Assembly (NCBI GenBank): GCA_955652195.1
Contig: CATPBC010000239.1
Location: forward strand, 1-5,286
DNA length: 5,286 bases
Reading direction: 5' to 3'
Source: an uncultured Xanthobacteraceae bacterium
Lineage (GTDB): Bacteria; Pseudomonadota; Alphaproteobacteria; Rhizobiales; Xanthobacteraceae
Shown here: positions 1-5,286 of the stretch, piece by piece
How the letters are laid out: every line of letters starts with the position of its first letter
Position numbering within the stretch: position 1 is the first letter of the stretch
Program-made: the position numbers and the translations under genes
The notes under the pieces: model-generated
Databases searched by the model: none
Told to the model about the DNA's origin: nothing
Seen by the model: only the letters and a program-made list of their open reading frames with translations

Positions 1-13
1 ACGCGCACGGAGA

Positions 14-1987
14 TCACATCCCGAACACCCGCGATTCATTGGCATTCTTCAGGTTACGATAGCGCGCCAATGCCCATAGCGGAAAGAATTTCGGATAACC
101 ATGATAGCGCAGGTAGAGCACACGCGGAAAACCGGTCGCAGTATGGCGCTCCTCCGCCCAGAGACCATCCTCGCTCTGGGTTCGCCGCAAATAGGAAATG
201 CCCCGCGCCGCGGCCGGGCAATGAACTTCGCCAGCAGCCATCAGGCCGAGCAGCGCCCACGCGGTCTGCGATGCCGTGCTCGGCGCAGCCTCGTGGCCCC
301 GGTAATCGAGCCGGTAGCTTGTCGCGTCTTCGCCCCAGCCGCCATCGGGATTCTGGATAGATGCGAGCCAGTCCACGGCCCTTCGTACCATGGACGACAT
401 GGGATCGATGCCAGCCGCGGTGAGCGCACACAGGGCCGACCAAGTGCCATAGATGTAATTTATGCCCCACCTACCGAACCAACAGCCCTCAGGCCTCTGC
501 TTGCGGCGGAGAAACTCGATCGCCCTCCTCATTACCGCGCTGGACTCCGGTCTCTCACCGAGCTGGGCCAGCATGGAAAGGCATCGAGCGGCAAGATCGG
601 GTGTCGGAGGATCGAGCAGCGCACCATGATCGGCGAAAGGGATGTTGTTGAGATAGTAGCAGGTGTTGTCAGCGTCGAACGCAGCCCATCCGCCGTTGCG
701 GCATTGCATACCGACGATCCACTCTCTTCCACGCGCGATGGCATCATGAAATTGCGGCCGTCCGGTTTTGGCAAGCTTGGCTGCCCGATCCATCGCCATG
801 ACCACAACTGCAGTATCATCCAAATCTACGTAATATGGATTGACGTACTGGAACGCCCAGCCGCCCGGACGCACATGGGGACGTCGTTCCCCCCAATCGC
901 CGACCACGTCAAGGACCTGCAACGGTTCCAGCCAACGCAAACTGCGCACTGCTTCGGTGACCGCGCGCTCGCTGCCGACCTCCAGCAGGGTCTGACAAGT
1001 GAGCGCCGTGTCCCAGACTGGCGACAGGCAGGGTTGGCAATAGGCTTCCTCCTGTTTGATGACGAGTAGTTTGTCGATCGAGGCGCGAGCCATCTTCACG
1101 TCCGGATGGTCTTTCGGATAACCCAGCACGTCGAACATCATCACCGAGTTGGCCATGGGGGGAAAGATGGCACCCAAGCCATGTTGTCCGTTCAGCCGTT
1201 CGCGGACAAAGGCCACGGCCTTCTTGATCGCGCGCTGCCGTGAGGCCCTGGGAAACAGTGGTTCAGCCGCGCGAAGGACGGCGTCGATCGCCTCGAACAA
1301 CAGGAACCAGCGCCAGGTCTGGTGCGGAGCCTTGGAGCCGCGTCGCGCAGTCTCGGGCGGATCGAGAAACAGCTCGTCGATTCTCACGCCGCGCGGGTTG
1401 CGGGCTTTGGGCTTCAACGCTTGGAGCACTAGCAGGGGGACGATCGTCGTTCGTGCCCAGTATGAGATCTTGGACAGGTGGAACGGAAACCAAGTAGGCA
1501 GCAGCATGATCTCGACGGGCATCACTGGGACATTGTTCCAGCCAAGAATTCCATAGAGCGCAAGCAACACCCGCGTGAACGCATTGGTCCTCGCGGCGCC
1601 ACCGTGGTCGAGGATCGCCTGACAAGCGCGCTGCATGTGTTCGGCATCCGGGCGGTCGCCAATCATCTTCAGCGCGAAATACGCCTTGACGCTGGCGCTC
1701 AAATCGAAAACACCGTTGTAGACCAGCGGCCATCCGCCCCCGGCGCGCTGAGTCCGGCGTAAATAGCCCGCGATCTTCGACTCGATCCCCAGTTCGTCGC
1801 GTTCGCCAAGATAGTGCTTCAGCAGGACATACTCGGCCGGAATGGTCGCGTCGACTTCGAGCTCGAATACCCAATGGCCGTCGGGCTGTTGGCAATCGAG
1901 AAGCGCCTTGCTCGCAAGCTCGATGGATCGCTCGAGCTCGGCGTCGGGTACCTTCGGTGTTAGCATCATCGATGTGTCTGTCGCCAT
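14..1987 (-). CDS. shc: Squalene-hopene cyclase, full length (657 aa)
   Basis: Also called hpnF. It cyclises squalene to hopene and diplopterol, the step that creates the hopanoid skeleton; the family is a monotopic inner-membrane enzyme. Seen: the acid motif DLDDTA at residues 388-393, where D390 matches the catalytic Asp (D376) of the Alicyclobacillus enzyme; six QW-type repeats (Q33-W39, Q80-W86, Q428-W434, Q497-W503, Q545-W551, Q604-W610); SPVWDTA near 322-328; GRWGINYIYGTW near 505-516. Length fits the family (about 630-680 aa). The start is the first possible in this frame, because an in-frame TGA lies 12 nt upstream (1999-1997). No strong Shine-Dalgarno is visible. It lies 129 nt downstream of hpnN on the same strand, so co-transcription is likely. 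Oddity: R468 occupies the place of the Alicyclobacillus dyad His (H451), in the segment PTPDLAARC. Function is near certain; substrate range is inferred from the family. Confidence 0.97.
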   Translation of the reverse strand: MATDTSMMLTPKVPDAELERSIELASKALLDCQQPDGHWVFELEVDATIPAEYVLLKHYLGERDELGIESKIAGYLRRTQRAGGGWPLVYNGVFDLSASVKAYFALKMIGDRPDAEHMQRACQAILDHGGAARTNAFTRVLLALYGILGWNNVPVMPVEIMLLPTWFPFHLSKISYWARTTIVPLLVLQALKPKARNPRGVRIDELFLDPPETARRGSKAPHQTWRWFLLFEAIDAVLRAAEPLFPRASRQRAIKKAVAFVRERLNGQHGLGAIFPPMANSVMMFDVLGYPKDHPDVKMARASIDKLLVIKQEEAYCQPCLSPVWDTALTCQTLLEVGSERAVTEAVRSLRWLEPLQVLDVVGDWGERRPHVRPGGWAFQYVNPYYVDLDDTAVVVMAMDRAAKLAKTGRPQFHDAIARGREWIVGMQCRNGGWAAFDADNTCYYLNNIPFADHGALLDPPTPDLAARCLSMLAQLGERPESSAVMRRAIEFLRRKQRPEGCWFGRWGINYIYGTWSALCALTAAGIDPMSSMVRRAVDWLASIQNPDGGWGEDATSYRLDYRGHEAAPSTASQTAWALLGLMAAGEVHCPAAARGISYLRRTQSEDGLWAEERHTATGFPRVLYLRYHGYPKFFPLWALARYRNLKNANESRVFGM

Positions 1988-2046
1988 ATCGATGCTTCAC
2001 AGGTCAAAGCGCGAACAAACCGGTCGGGGCCGGGGTCGCGTTGTCT

Positions 2047-2067
2047 GCTTCCGCAGCGGCGGAAAGC
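2047..2067 (-). other. Hairpin in the hpnN-shc spacer
   Basis: In the 129-nt gap between the two hopanoid genes, the minus strand reads GCTTTCCGC, a CGCT loop, then GCGGAAGC. This gives an eight-base-pair stem with one bulged T. No T tract follows on either strand, so it is not a canonical terminator. If the genes share a transcript it could mark a processing or stability site, or it may be chance in GC-rich DNA. No strong promoter for shc was recognised in the spacer. Confidence 0.4.
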
Positions 2068-2116
2068 AACGGCGCAGTCTCGACGCACTCTTGATCGCCA
2101 AACGTGCGCAAGCGGA

Positions 2117-4699
2117 CTATCCTTTCTCCCGCGGGGGGCCCATCAGAGCGGGTTGAAACAACACGGCCGCCGTCATAGTGCAGACCAGCGCCAGCGCCAT
2201 CAACTTCCCCATGCTGGAGGTGCCGGGTTGACTGGACAGCCACAGGCTGCCGAACGCCGTTGCCGTAGTCATAGCGCTGAAGATAACCGCCCGGGTCAGG
2301 CTGGATTGCAGCAGGGCGGTTTTCCCGGCCCTCCACGCCATGATATAATAGATTTTGAATGCAACGCCGACGCCGAGCAACAGCGGTAGCGCGATGATGT
2401 TGGCAAAATTCAGCGGAAGGTCGAACACAGCGCATAGTTCCAGTGTAACGACGCCGGCGACGATAAGCGGCAGGAGGGTGAGCACCACATCGCCCATCCG
2501 ACGCAGAGCGATCCACAACAGGATGGCGATCGCCGAGAGGGCGAAGATTCCAGCTTCGATGAAGGCTCGCACGACGGTGTTGCGGGCTTCGTACAGGAAC
2601 ACGGCGGGTCCTGTTGCATTCGGTTCAACCGCCAGCACCGAGGTAGCGAAGCCGCGCAGGACCTCGGTGTCTTCGGGATCGCCTTTGGGCAGGACTTGGA
2701 CCCGGGCGTGCCCGTCGGTGGTCACCCAATCTCCGGCGACGTCGGAGGGGATATTCTCGGTGGTGATACGCTCGGGCTTGAGCTCCTGTCTGAGCTGATC
2801 GAGCGAGATCCGCAGGGGCGCGGTGACCGCCGTTTCGGCTCGCATGCGGGCCAATGGGTCGGCTTCCGCAAGCTGCGTCAGCAGCTGCGAGAGTCGCCGC
2901 GCCGCATCGGCGCCGGGTCCCTGGTTGTTGCCGGCGACCTTCGACAGGGCGTCGGCCACCGATGACAACGCTTCGATATCCTTCTGGTCGGTGGGCGGGC
3001 GATCGACTTCCCTGGGATTGAGCGACGCATCGATCGTCGTCGCTGCATCGTGGATGAGCTTGAGCTTTTCATCCTGGTCACTGGGCACAAGATCACTGAG
3101 CGTTCTCGTTTGCGAAACTTCCGGAAGCGCCGATAGCCGCCGCGCGGTTGCATTCGCAGCGGCGAGGTCGGGGGCCTCGATCTCGATCGCGTTGGCTCCG
3201 GTCTGTGGATTCTTCCTCAGTTCGAGGAACGTTGCGACTGATTCGACCTTCGGGCTTTGCAAATGCAGCGGATTGAAGTCGAACTGCAGCCAGAACAGCA
3301 GCGGTGAGGCAAGTACGACGACCAGAATGATGATCACCACGACCGGAATCCGATGCAGTTCCAGGAACCGATCGACCGGCGCGAGCTGCGCAAACCCCAT
3401 GGGATGCGGTTCGCCGGGAGGGTTCAGGACCGCCAACAGCGCCGGCAGCAAGGTAATACTGGTGACGAAAGCGATGATCATCCCCGAGCCTGCAATCTCT
3501 CCGAGCTCGGAGAGCCCGCGGTAGGCGGTAGGTAGGAACGAGGAGAATCCTACCGCGGTCGCCAACGCGGCCAAGGCCAAAGGCCCGCCGACCTTGACCG
3601 CCGTGCTGTGCAAGGCAGTGCGCAGCTCGGGATAATCGTGACGCTCGGCACGGTACCGTACGTTGAACTGAATTCCGAAATCGACGCCTAGCCCGATAAA
3701 CAGCACGAAGAAAGCAATGGAGATTAGGTTGAGCGCGCCGACTAGGAACAGGCCCCAGGCGGCGGAAATTGCCAGCCCTACCAGGAGACTGACGGCCACC
3801 GCGAAGATAATCCGCGCCGAGCGCAGTGCGAGCCATAGGATGATCAGAACCGCAAGCAGCGATACGGCGGCATTGAGGCCCGCGTTCTTCTTGAGGGTCC
3901 TGAACTCGTCGTCGTCGGTCGGGATACGCCCGGTTTGACGCACCCGCGCCTGATAATCGGCGCCGAGTTTGAGATCCGAAGCGGTCTGCGCGATCGCATC
4001 AGTTGCCGCGCGACCAGGTTCGAGCGCCGTGAAGTCGAGCACAGGCTCAACCTCAATGAAGCGGCGCAGGTCCGTCGGCTCCGCCGGTTTGCCGCCAGCC
4101 AGCGCGCGCCACGAGAAGCTTGCGGGCCGGCCGGCAACAACATTTTCCGCTGTACCGGCGGCCATGGTCATCGGTCTGGTCATGTCGTCGAGCTTCAGCG
4201 CGCCGCGCTGCACCCCCGTGATCCCAAGCGACAGCGCGTGGAGTATTCCCCGCAGGCTCGGATCGGCCGCCAAGGTTTTCAGGAGGACATCTGCTCGCGT
4301 CAACCCGTCCGTCACCCGTGCGACCTCGTCGGTCGGCAAGTACAACAAGGCGTTCCGCGCGAAAAAGTTGCCACCTTGGATTTGACGAACGGAATGAATG
4401 AGTTCGGAACGCGTTGCGAGAGCCTGGGCCAGTTTGGCAGCCGCTTGCTCGACGAGCTCGGGCGTCGGCGCGTCAATTACTACGAGGATCTGCCGTTGCG
4501 GGAACGACTCGAGGAATCGCTCCTCCCGCTGGCGCCAGGGCAGATCGGCCGAGATAAGCATTTTGGTGTCGGTTCGGATGGCAAAATGCGTCCCGGTGTA
4601 GACACCGGAACCTGCCGCCAAAACCGCAGCCGGCCCGATCAGCCACCATGGATGCTGGGTGCAGAGATCGACGATACCGACGATGAGCGATTTCAGCAT
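2117..4699 (-). CDS. hpnN: Hopanoid transporter HpnN, RND/MMPL family (860 aa)
   Basis: An inner-membrane RND-type exporter; characterised HpnN proteins are needed to place hopanoids in the outer membrane. Seen: the classic two-fold plan. TM1 is about 16-36, a large periplasmic domain 37-275, TM2-TM6 about 276-424, TM7 about 451-471, a second periplasmic domain 472-710, and TM8-TM12 about 711-849. TM4 carries GLGVDFGIQF (336-345) with a membrane Asp, D340, a candidate proton-relay residue; the matching TM10 stretch reads GVGVAFKIYY (776-785). The open frame runs on to 4852, but MLKSLIVGIV at 4699 is preferred: it fits the HpnN N-terminus as I know it, gives the usual length, and has GGTGAG nine bases upstream. 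The 51 extra residues look like non-coding translation. It ends with TAG and is followed by shc on the same strand. MMPL-family membership is certain; the HpnN call rests on sequence wording plus linkage to shc. Confidence 0.93.
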   Translation of the reverse strand: MLKSLIVGIVDLCTQHPWWLIGPAAVLAAGSGVYTGTHFAIRTDTKMLISADLPWRQREERFLESFPQRQILVVIDAPTPELVEQAAAKLAQALATRSELIHSVRQIQGGNFFARNALLYLPTDEVARVTDGLTRADVLLKTLAADPSLRGILHALSLGITGVQRGALKLDDMTRPMTMAAGTAENVVAGRPASFSWRALAGGKPAEPTDLRRFIEVEPVLDFTALEPGRAATDAIAQTASDLKLGADYQARVRQTGRIPTDDDEFRTLKKNAGLNAAVSLLAVLIILWLALRSARIIFAVAVSLLVGLAISAAWGLFLVGALNLISIAFFVLFIGLGVDFGIQFNVRYRAERHDYPELRTALHSTAVKVGGPLALAALATAVGFSSFLPTAYRGLSELGEIAGSGMIIAFVTSITLLPALLAVLNPPGEPHPMGFAQLAPVDRFLELHRIPVVVIIILVVVLASPLLFWLQFDFNPLHLQSPKVESVATFLELRKNPQTGANAIEIEAPDLAAANATARRLSALPEVSQTRTLSDLVPSDQDEKLKLIHDAATTIDASLNPREVDRPPTDQKDIEALSSVADALSKVAGNNQGPGADAARRLSQLLTQLAEADPLARMRAETAVTAPLRISLDQLRQELKPERITTENIPSDVAGDWVTTDGHARVQVLPKGDPEDTEVLRGFATSVLAVEPNATGPAVFLYEARNTVVRAFIEAGIFALSAIAILLWIALRRMGDVVLTLLPLIVAGVVTLELCAVFDLPLNFANIIALPLLLGVGVAFKIYYIMAWRAGKTALLQSSLTRAVIFSAMTTATAFGSLWLSSQPGTSSMGKLMALALVCTMTAAVLFQPALMGPPREKG

Positions 4700-4708
4700 G
4701 TGTTGCCA

Positions 4709-4714
4709 CTCACC
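4709..4714 (-). promoter_or_regulatory. Probable ribosome binding site of hpnN
   Basis: Read on the minus strand, GGTGAG lies nine bases before the ATG at 4699. It is a moderate Shine-Dalgarno match at good spacing. It supports the 860-residue start over the longer frame that begins at 4852. I saw no convincing sigma-70 promoter between here and the scar region upstream, so the transcription start is unknown. Confidence 0.5.
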
Positions 4715-4808
4715 AAGCGGATTCGCAGTGGGCCGCGTATGGCATGGGCAGCCCGTTGGCCGCGGGTTTAGACGTCGCGCAAGGCGACTGAGAACCGCGT
4801 TCAATACG

Positions 4809-4880
4809 TTACATGGGCAGCTGAGCCTCCTCCAGTGCCGCGCCGTCACCAACGCCGGAGAGAGGATCGTTGTGGGTCAT
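4809..4880 (-). pseudogene. Possible C-terminal remnant of a minus-strand gene, or a 23-codon ORF
   Basis: On the minus strand, ATG at 4880 opens 23 codons beginning MTHNDPLSGV and ending EEAQLPM, with a TAA stop at 4809-4811. The frame stays open upstream past 4905 (VLARQF precedes the Met), so this may be the 3' end of a gene that once lay upstream of hpnN and was cut by insertion sequences. Third codon positions are mostly G or C, as in the neighbouring real genes. Upstream it runs antisense to the transposase fragment at 4937-4993, so the junction probably lies near 4900-4935. The stop is 109 nt from the hpnN start. I do not recognise the protein. A free-standing tiny gene or a chance frame is also possible. 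Confidence 0.28.
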
Positions 4881-4936
4881 GAACTGCCTCGCCAACACCG
4901 CGGCCGGTGCGGCACAAGACCTCCGATGACGGACAC

Positions 4937-4993
4937 CAACGCTGGCTAGATGAGCATCCGGAGAAGATGCGCCAGCGGCGCGAGACGGTCGAG
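4937..4993 (+). pseudogene. Transposase fragment, IS1182-type DDE family
   Basis: The plus-strand frame through 4946 reads QRWLDEHPEKMRQRRETVE, matching the C-terminal 'QRRLDEHPEKMRQRRETVEHPFGTIK' region I know from IS1182-type DDE transposases. RRETVE contains the conserved Glu of the catalytic triad. In the same frame seven foreign codons (LAAYAAS) follow, then HPG (about 5015-5023); a frameshifted RMG appears near 5037-5045. The gene is therefore broken: no N-terminus, a small insertion after VE, then a frameshift and loss of the rest. An in-frame stop (TGA, 4880-4882) lies upstream. It is a dead relic of an element older than, or disrupted by, later events. The family call is from memory of the motif. 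Confidence 0.6.
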
Positions 4994-5039
4994 CTCGCGG
5001 CCTATGCCGCGTCCCATCCTGGCCTTGATGGTTCCGCGC

Positions 5040-5057
5040 ATGGGCAAAACCGCCCGT
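5040..5057 (+). other. Short hairpin upstream of the terminator
   Basis: ATGGGC (5040-5045) can pair with GCCCGT (5052-5057), including one T-G wobble, around a six-base loop AAAACC. It stands nine bases before the larger terminator-like hairpin, so the two could form the 3' portion of a small transcript. Alternatively the first arm is simply leftover transposase coding sequence (RMG). Low weight on its own. Confidence 0.3.
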
Positions 5058-5066
5058 CTATCCATT

Positions 5067-5102
5067 GAGGTCGCCATCACATTTGGCGGCCTCTTTATTT
5101 TT
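5067..5102 (+). terminator. Intrinsic-terminator-like hairpin, plus strand
   Basis: GAGGTCGCC (5067-5075) pairs along its full length with GGCGGCCTC (5085-5093), nine pairs with a single U-G wobble, around a nine-base loop. It is followed directly by a T-rich run TTTATTTTT. The stem is GC-rich and the tail lies only on the plus-strand side, so it should act on rightward transcription. No intact plus-strand gene precedes it. It may be the leftover terminator of the decayed transposon, the end of an unrecognised small RNA, or an insulator that keeps outside transcription from entering the IS110 transposase. Confidence 0.65.
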
Positions 5103-5146
5103 CAGCTGGCTGACGGGCGCCATGTCTGCTTGTGATGCTGTGGACT

Positions 5147-5213
5147 GCTCCTCCACCGGCACGTGAGTGCCATGAATGTGGGTGCCTGCTGAGGACCCAC
5201 GATTCGGAGGAGC
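5147..5213 (+). ncRNA. Compact three-way-junction RNA fold in the IS110 leader
   Basis: Seen by eye. Closing stem P1: GCTCCTCC (5147-5154) with GGAGGAGC (5206-5213), eight perfect pairs. P2: GGCAC (5158-5162) with GTGCC (5167-5171), capped by GTGA, a GNRA-type tetraloop. P3: GTGGGT (5178-5183) with ACCCAC (5195-5200), with an 11-base loop that can add two more pairs (CC with GG). Junction strands are 3, 6 and 5 bases. All stems are perfectly paired. P1 contains the only Shine-Dalgarno-like sequence before the transposase (GGAGG, 5206-5210), so folding would hide it. It may be a leader controlling transposase translation, part of the element's guide RNA, or a DNA or RNA structure used in end recognition. 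Its expression is not shown by the sequence. Confidence 0.5.
5206..5210 (+). promoter_or_regulatory. Sequestered Shine-Dalgarno of the IS110 transposase
   Basis: GGAGG is the sole strong ribosome binding sequence before the transposase. It lies 21 bases before the ATG at 5232, longer than usual, and it forms the 3' strand of an eight-pair stem with 5147-5154. The bases at proper spacing are ATC (5217) and ATA (5220), both in frame, so the natural start may be a non-AUG codon or a mutated ATG. Either way, translation should be weak. Confidence 0.5.
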
Positions 5214-5231
5214 CAAATCATACAATCGATT

Positions 5232-5286
5232 ATGACGATCGGTCTCGACATCGCTAAGTCGGTCTTCCAAGTGCATGGCATTGATG
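5232..5286 (+). CDS. IS110-family transposase, N-terminus only (cut by window edge)
   Basis: Eighteen codons are visible, reading MTIGLDIAKSVFQVHGID. This is the hallmark N-terminus of IS110-family transposases (DEDD recombinases with a RuvC-like fold). D6 in GLDIAK is the expected first acidic residue of the DEDD catalytic site. The wording IGLDIAKSVFQVHG resembles IS1111-type members more than IS621-like ones, but so short a stretch cannot settle the subgroup. The enzyme would excise the element as a circle and insert it at targets chosen by a guide RNA. ATG at 5232 is the first ATG in the conserved frame; in-frame upstream codons (5211-5231) are open and could extend the protein by a few residues. 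Whether the gene is intact beyond 5286 is unknown. Confidence 0.85.
   Translation, partial: MTIGLDIAKSVFQVHGID

Larger units (their letters stand above)
4700..5231. other. Gene-poor scar region between hpnN and the IS110 transposase
   Basis: This 532-nt stretch holds no intact gene. From left to right: the hpnN leader (4700-4808) with a moderate ribosome binding site and no promoter I can support; a minus-strand tail of coding character (4809 to about 4905); a decayed IS1182-type transposase fragment (about 4937-4993, possible traces to 5045); two hairpins, the second terminator-like (5040-5102); and the IS110 left end with its folded leader. Longer open frames across it on the plus strand resemble no protein I know and are probably chance frames. 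The mosaic indicates repeated insertion and deletion upstream of the hopanoid genes. Confidence 0.6.
5094..5286 (+). mobile_element. IS110-family element, left end (partial)
   Basis: The start of an IS110-family transposase at 5232 implies that the non-coding DNA just before it is the element's left end. IS110 elements lack conventional long terminal inverted repeats, so the outer boundary cannot be fixed by eye. I place it somewhere between the terminator tail (about 5094) and the folded segment starting at 5147; the start given here is a guess at the outer limit. The element is oriented rightward, away from hpnN, and continues beyond the window. The family is known to carry a guide (bridge or seek) RNA in a non-coding end: upstream of the transposase in the IS110 group, downstream in the IS1111 group. 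Confidence 0.6.

Noticed and set aside
101..1069. Plus-strand 322-codon open frame
   Set aside because: It lies entirely antisense to shc, resembles no known protein, and is a usual by-product of GC-rich codon use on the opposite strand.
2004..2516. Minus-strand 170-codon frame overlapping the end of hpnN
   Set aside because: It overlaps the well-supported C-terminal membrane helices of HpnN in another frame and has Arg-rich translation typical of shadow frames in GC-rich DNA.
3935..4771. Plus-strand 278-codon open frame antisense to hpnN
   Set aside because: The HpnN frame is strongly supported here; the antisense frame has no domain I recognise and crosses the hpnN start without any sign of its own signals.
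4812..4837. Purine-rich GGAGGAGG followed by ATG-TAA on the minus strand, as a start-stop regulatory element
   Set aside because: The same bases read as codons of an open tail ending in Met-stop, which is a simpler explanation; no downstream coupling to hpnN is evident at 109 nt.
4700..4852. N-terminal extension of HpnN by 51 residues (start at 4852)
   Set aside because: The extra residues are Arg/Cys/Pro-rich, unlike a signal or membrane segment, and precede a start with proper spacing to GGTGAG and the expected HpnN N-terminus.
5102..5113. Small palindrome just after the T tract (TCAG/CTGA)
   Set aside because: Only four to five pairs with a minimal loop; too weak to call an IS end repeat or a regulatory site.
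4950..5135. Plus-strand 61-codon open frame in the scar region
   Set aside because: It runs through the transposase relic in a different frame, the terminator hairpin and into the IS110 left end, so it is a chance frame.
5058..5276. Minus-strand 72-codon open frame
   Set aside because: It is antisense to the IS110 leader and transposase start; its translation simply reflects those sequences.

Overview
The window looks like part of an alphaproteobacterial chromosome, most likely Bradyrhizobium, Rhodopseudomonas or a close relative. The grounds are high GC, a squalene-hopene cyclase of the long 'DLDDTA' type with the C-terminal wording I associate with that group, a hopanoid RND transporter directly upstream of it, and an IS110-family transposase start of a wording common in Bradyrhizobium. 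This assignment rests on recognition, not on a search.

Left and middle (1-4699): two complete minus-strand genes, probably one transcript. hpnN (4699 to 2117) encodes a 12-TM RND/MMPL transporter that moves hopanoids to the outer membrane. After a 129-nt spacer, shc/hpnF (1987 to 14) encodes squalene-hopene cyclase, which makes the C30 hopene skeleton. Synthesis and export of one lipid class are thus encoded side by side. The other hopanoid genes (hpnC/D/E for squalene, hpnG/H for side chains) are not in the window.

Right (4700-5286): about 530 nt without an intact gene, and clearly a scar zone. In order it holds: a possible ribosome binding site for hpnN; a minus-strand tail of coding character ending in TAA (4809-4811); a short plus-strand fragment of an IS1182-type DDE transposase (about 4937-4993); a small hairpin; a strong plus-strand intrinsic-terminator-like hairpin with a T tract (5067-5102); a compact three-way-junction RNA fold (5147-5213); and the first 18 codons of an IS110-family (DEDD) transposase that runs off the window at 5286.

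The most interesting part is the IS110 left end. A 67-nt fold (closing stem, GNRA-capped hairpin, second hairpin) sits immediately before the transposase start and buries its only Shine-Dalgarno sequence. It could be a translational switch, a recombinase- or end-recognition structure, or part of the element's guide RNA. The hopanoid genes are ordinary in architecture. The points to note there are an Arg where the Alicyclobacillus cyclase has its catalytic-dyad His, and asymmetric TM4/TM10 motifs in HpnN.
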